From Syntrophales bacterium (GTDB lineage: Bacteria > Desulfobacterota > Syntrophia > Syntrophales > UBA2210), in NCBI GenBank assembly GCA_023228425.1, contig JALOBE010000011.1:1-64000 (forward strand): a DNA stretch of 64,000 nucleotides, in the 5' to 3' direction. Below, piece after piece: positions 61,331 to 64,000 of the stretch. A program made the position numbers and the translations under genes. Each line of letters opens with the position of its first letter. The first letter of the stretch is position 1. The notes below the pieces were generated by a model. It was not told the DNA's origin. It ran no database searches and saw nothing but the letters and a program-made list of their open reading frames with translations.

Positions 61331-62490
61331 AACTTATCGAACTTGTCAGTCGCGGCGAAGACAGCCGGACACAATTCAAGCTCAATTTGACAAATCCTGA
61401 ATCGCTTGCTGGAGAAATAGTCGCTTTTTCCAACAGCAAAGGAGGAAAGATACTGGTAGGCATCAGTGATCATGGAGAAATAGTAGGGCTTAGTCCTGAA
61501 GATATCCGGCGAATCAATATACTGGTATCAAATGTCACAACGAACAATGTCCGACCACCTGTCAATACGTTCAATGAGAATGTAGCCGTTGCGGGGAGCC
61601 AGGTTGTCATGGTGATCACGGTACCGGAGGGTATTTCAAAACCATATGCGGATAACAACGGTGTTTATTGGGCAAAGGCAGGTGCCGATAAACGACGGGT
61701 CACATCCAGGGAAGAAATCCAACGCATGTTTCAGGAAGCTGATCTCGTTCATGCGGATGAAGTACCTATTGAAGGCACCGTGTTTGGCGACCTGGCCATG
61801 GCACACCTTGGCGAGTTCTTCGCAAAACAATACGGCGAGGAACTCGATGAGGCTCTGGAAAGGGATGGGATATCCATCGGGCAGTTGTTGAACAATTTAG
61901 GTCTGGCGCACGACAACAATCTAAATCTTGCAGGGCTGATCCTCTTTGGTCGCAATCCGCAGCGATACCGACCAGCATTCATTGTCAAGGCAGTCTCTTT
62001 TGTCGGCAACGACCCGGCAGGAGAAAAGTATCGGGACAGCGAAGATATCGGAGGTTGCATACGTGACATGCACAGGGGTGTCATGTCCTTTCTGACCCGT
62101 AATCTTCGCCGCCTGCAGGGCGAGAAAGATTTCAACACCGAGGGGGATATCGAGATACCTATTGAAGCGCTTGAGGAACTCGTCGTCAATATGCTTCTGC
62201 ACCGTGACTACTTCATTTCTGCTCCGTGGCGCGTCATGATCTTCGACAATCGGGTCGAACTCATAAGCCCCGGCATGTTGCCGAACAATCTGACCGTCGA
62301 GAACATCCGTTACGGCATATCAAATATACGAAATCCGCTTCTGGCATCGTTTGCTATCAAGGAACTACCGTACCGAGGCACCGGGACCGGTATCCTGCGA
62401 GCGCTGAAATATGTACCTGATTTGGAATTGGTATCAGACTCTGAACGAAACCTGTTTATAGCCAGAATTCCCAGGAAGATTGTTGAATGA
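61318..62490 (+). CDS. AlbA_2/Schlafen-type ATP-binding protein
   Basis: The 390-residue protein has an N-terminal AlbA_2 domain (SRTQFKLNL, AFSNSKGGKILVGISDHG) and a C-terminal GHKL-like ATP-binding part (ALEELVVNMLLHRDYF, then GTGTGI near the end). Such proteins are often annotated as transcriptional regulators and are common in defence islands; related Schlafen proteins act on RNA. It overlaps the TrlF-type gene by 13 bases. Its GC content is visibly lower than that of the core genes. Confidence 0.85.
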   Translation: MEAIELIELVSRGEDSRTQFKLNLTNPESLAGEIVAFSNSKGGKILVGISDHGEIVGLSPEDIRRINILVSNVTTNNVRPPVNTFNENVAVAGSQVVMVITVPEGISKPYADNNGVYWAKAGADKRRVTSREEIQRMFQEADLVHADEVPIEGTVFGDLAMAHLGEFFAKQYGEELDEALERDGISIGQLLNNLGLAHDNNLNLAGLILFGRNPQRYRPAFIVKAVSFVGNDPAGEKYRDSEDIGGCIRDMHRGVMSFLTRNLRRLQGEKDFNTEGDIEIPIEALEELVVNMLLHRDYFISAPWRVMIFDNRVELISPGMLPNNLTVENIRYGISNIRNPLLASFAIKELPYRGTGTGILRALKYVPDLELVSDSERNLFIARIPRKIVE

Positions 62491-64000
62491 ACCAAAAAAC
62501 TACACACCCCAAGAAATTAATCGAGGGCGCACTTCCGTTGCCGGAGATCAATGACGCGTCGGCATACGACAAGATGCCGGGCATTGGGCCGCATCCCAAG
62601 GGGATTCACCACTGGTGGGCCAGGCTGCCGCTGCCCACGGCGCGGGCGGTGCTGTTTGCCTCGGTGGTGGATGATCCCTCGTCTCATCCGGACAAGTTTC
62701 CAAGTGAGGAAGCACAAAACACCGAGCGGGAGCGGCTCTTTGACATCGTCCGCGAGTTGATGCAGAAAAAACTGCACGAGCGGCCCGAGGTGTATGCCAA
62801 AGCACGAGAGGAAATGCTGAGACACGCGGACGGAAAGCTGCCGCCGGTGCTCGACCCCTTCGCCGGAGGCGGCTCCATTCCGCTGGAGGCCGCGCGGCTG
62901 GGCTTCGCGGCTCATGCGGCCGATCTCAATCCGGTGGCGGTGCTGCTCAACAAATGCAACCTGGAACTCGTGCCCCGTTGGCTGGACCGCCCACCGGTGA
63001 ATCCGGAAGTGCACGGCAATGCCCTGCGCAAGACCGGCTGGAGTGGAGCGGGAGGGCTTGCCGAGGACGTTCGCTGGTACGGAAACCTGATCCGGGAACG
63101 GGCCACCGAAAAGATCGGCCATCTCTACCCCAAGGTCAGGTTGCCTAAAGAATACGGGGGGCGGGAGGCGAACGTGATCGCCTGGCTGTGGGCGCGGACA
63201 GTGGCCAGCCCGAATCCAGCGGCCCAAGGGGCGCATGTACCGCTGATTAGTACATATTGGCTGTTCTCCAAGAAGGGCAACCTTGCTTGGCTGGAACCCG
63301 TGGTGGATAAAGAGGATAATACATGGCGGTTTGAGGTGAAGACTGGAGAGCCACCAGACAGAAGTTTTACAAAAGCAGGCACAAAGTTGGCTCGAGGCGC
63401 GAAATTCAACTGCCTACTTACGGGACAGTCTATGCCAGATACGCATGTCAAAGAGCAAGGTCAGCAAAGGAGAATGGGCTACCGATTATTGGCTATTGTT
63501 GCCGAGATTCCACGCGGGCGTGTCTATTTACCGGCAACAGAAGATCAGGAATCTGTATCTGTAGCCACTGCACCATGCGTTCTAGAAGAAAAGGTTGCCC
63601 ATGACCCAAGGAACATATGGTGTGTCCCCTACGGTATGACACAGTTCGGTTACCTCTTCACTCCCCGCCAGCTCACGGCCTTGGGCACCTTCAGTGATCT
63701 GATAAAGGAAGTGGGCCAGGATGTGGTGGGGGATGCCCTTAAAACTGGACTTTTGGATGCCGAAGCCGATGATTATGCCAAGGCTGTATGCACTTTTTTG
63801 GGGCTGGCGCTGGACCGCTGTGCGGATTTCAATAATGGGCTTTGCACTTGGAATTCAAGCAATCAGAAAGTGATGCATCTGTTCGGCCGGCAGGCCATCC
63901 CCATGGTTTGGAATTTTGCTGAGGCCAACACGCTTGGGGATTCGGTTGGTGCCTGGGCTACCTGTAGCAACTATGTTGCTGACTGTATCGATGTAATTGG
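62487..64000 (+). CDS. DUF1156 DNA (adenine) methylase, 3' end outside window
   Basis: The frame stays open from ATG (overlapping the previous stop as ATGA) to the end of the window, giving at least 504 residues. The N-terminus KKLIEGALPLPEIND...HHWWARLPLPTARAVLFA is the DUF1156 signature. Methylase motif I DPFAGGGS is at 123-130, followed by DLNPVAVLLN. The catalytic DPPY-type motif should lie downstream of base 64000. Later residues (KLARGAKFNCLLTG, RMGYRLLAIVAE) are also typical of DUF1156 proteins. It would protect self DNA in a restriction-like defence system. GC content drops sharply near 63240, suggesting a mosaic gene. Confidence 0.88.
   Translation, partial: MNQKTTHPKKLIEGALPLPEINDASAYDKMPGIGPHPKGIHHWWARLPLPTARAVLFASVVDDPSSHPDKFPSEEAQNTERERLFDIVRELMQKKLHERPEVYAKAREEMLRHADGKLPPVLDPFAGGGSIPLEAARLGFAAHAADLNPVAVLLNKCNLELVPRWLDRPPVNPEVHGNALRKTGWSGAGGLAEDVRWYGNLIRERATEKIGHLYPKVRLPKEYGGREANVIAWLWARTVASPNPAAQGAHVPLISTYWLFSKKGNLAWLEPVVDKEDNTWRFEVKTGEPPDRSFTKAGTKLARGAKFNCLLTGQSMPDTHVKEQGQQRRMGYRLLAIVAEIPRGRVYLPATEDQESVSVATAPCVLEEKVAHDPRNIWCVPYGMTQFGYLFTPRQLTALGTFSDLIKEVGQDVVGDALKTGLLDAEADDYAKAVCTFLGLALDRCADFNNGLCTWNSSNQKVMHLFGRQAIPMVWNFAEANTLGDSVGAWATCSNYVADCIDVI

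Overview
The window looks like a chromosome segment of an anaerobic, rod-shaped, Gram-negative bacterium of the Desulfobacterota (former Deltaproteobacteria), perhaps near the Syntrophales. This is inferred from gene content only: a beta-oxidation pair, a Fur-type regulator next to rubrerythrin, a split F-type ATPase cluster (b'-b-delta-alpha-gamma-beta-epsilon without a and c) beside a bactofilin gene, an archaeal/V-type ATPase operon and an Mrp/Mbh-type ion antiporter. Core genes are GC-rich (about 60 % by eye). No rRNA, tRNA or CRISPR array was found.

Layout. 1-917: dispersed palindromic repeats and no gene. 0.9-4.8 kb: fatty-acid oxidation operon (trifunctional-type dehydrogenase/hydratase, then thiolase) on the minus strand behind a promoter with a palindromic operator. 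5-10 kb: a DUF748/AsmA-like envelope protein and a GH13 glycosidase-family protein. 10-13 kb: oxidative-stress and metal genes (Fur/PerR-like regulator, rubrerythrin, DtxR/MntR-like regulator), a Cys-rich miniprotein, ElbB and a hypothetical protein. 13.4-20.6 kb: PpiD-like chaperone and, divergently, mreB-mreC-mreD-mrdA-rodA for cell elongation. 20.7-27.2 kb: bactofilin and the F1 ATPase cluster with a clear terminator. 27.2-27.9 kb: a composite of repeats bounded by a perfect 17-bp inverted repeat. 27.9-35.4 kb: a ten-gene Mrp/Mbh-like antiporter operon on the minus strand with three large proton-pumping-type subunits and a fused MbhD-MbhE subunit. 35.7-42.3 kb: pgpA, cinA, thpR, recA, recX, alaS. 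42.6-51.8 kb: an RsbRD-N-like protein and a complete nine-gene V/A-type ATPase operon (H-C-I-K-F-E-A-B-D) ending in a strong terminator. 51.8-54.4 kb: radical SAM protein, HAD hydrolase and an orphan HisF.

54.4-64.0 kb is an accessory island and the most interesting part. A consensus-like promoter lies inside an inverted repeat and precedes five genes that overlap by 1-13 bases: an excisionase-type HTH protein, a 1177-residue SNF2 helicase with a C-terminal DUF3883-like domain, an 881-residue TrlF-type protein (PHP phosphoesterase plus SMC-like ATPase), an AlbA_2/Schlafen-type ATP-binding protein and a DUF1156 DNA methylase that runs off the window. Helicase plus methylase recalls class 1 DISARM or DUF1156/DUF499 defence clusters, but the two genes between them suggest a variant or separate system. 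The deciding genes lie beyond base 64000.

Three ion-moving machines (F-type ATPase, V/A-type ATPase, Mrp-like antiporter) within 30 kb suggest a lifestyle that depends on interconverting ion gradients. Two families of short repeats with terminal inverted repeats are scattered between operons. One of them abuts or supplies the stop codons of two unrelated genes.
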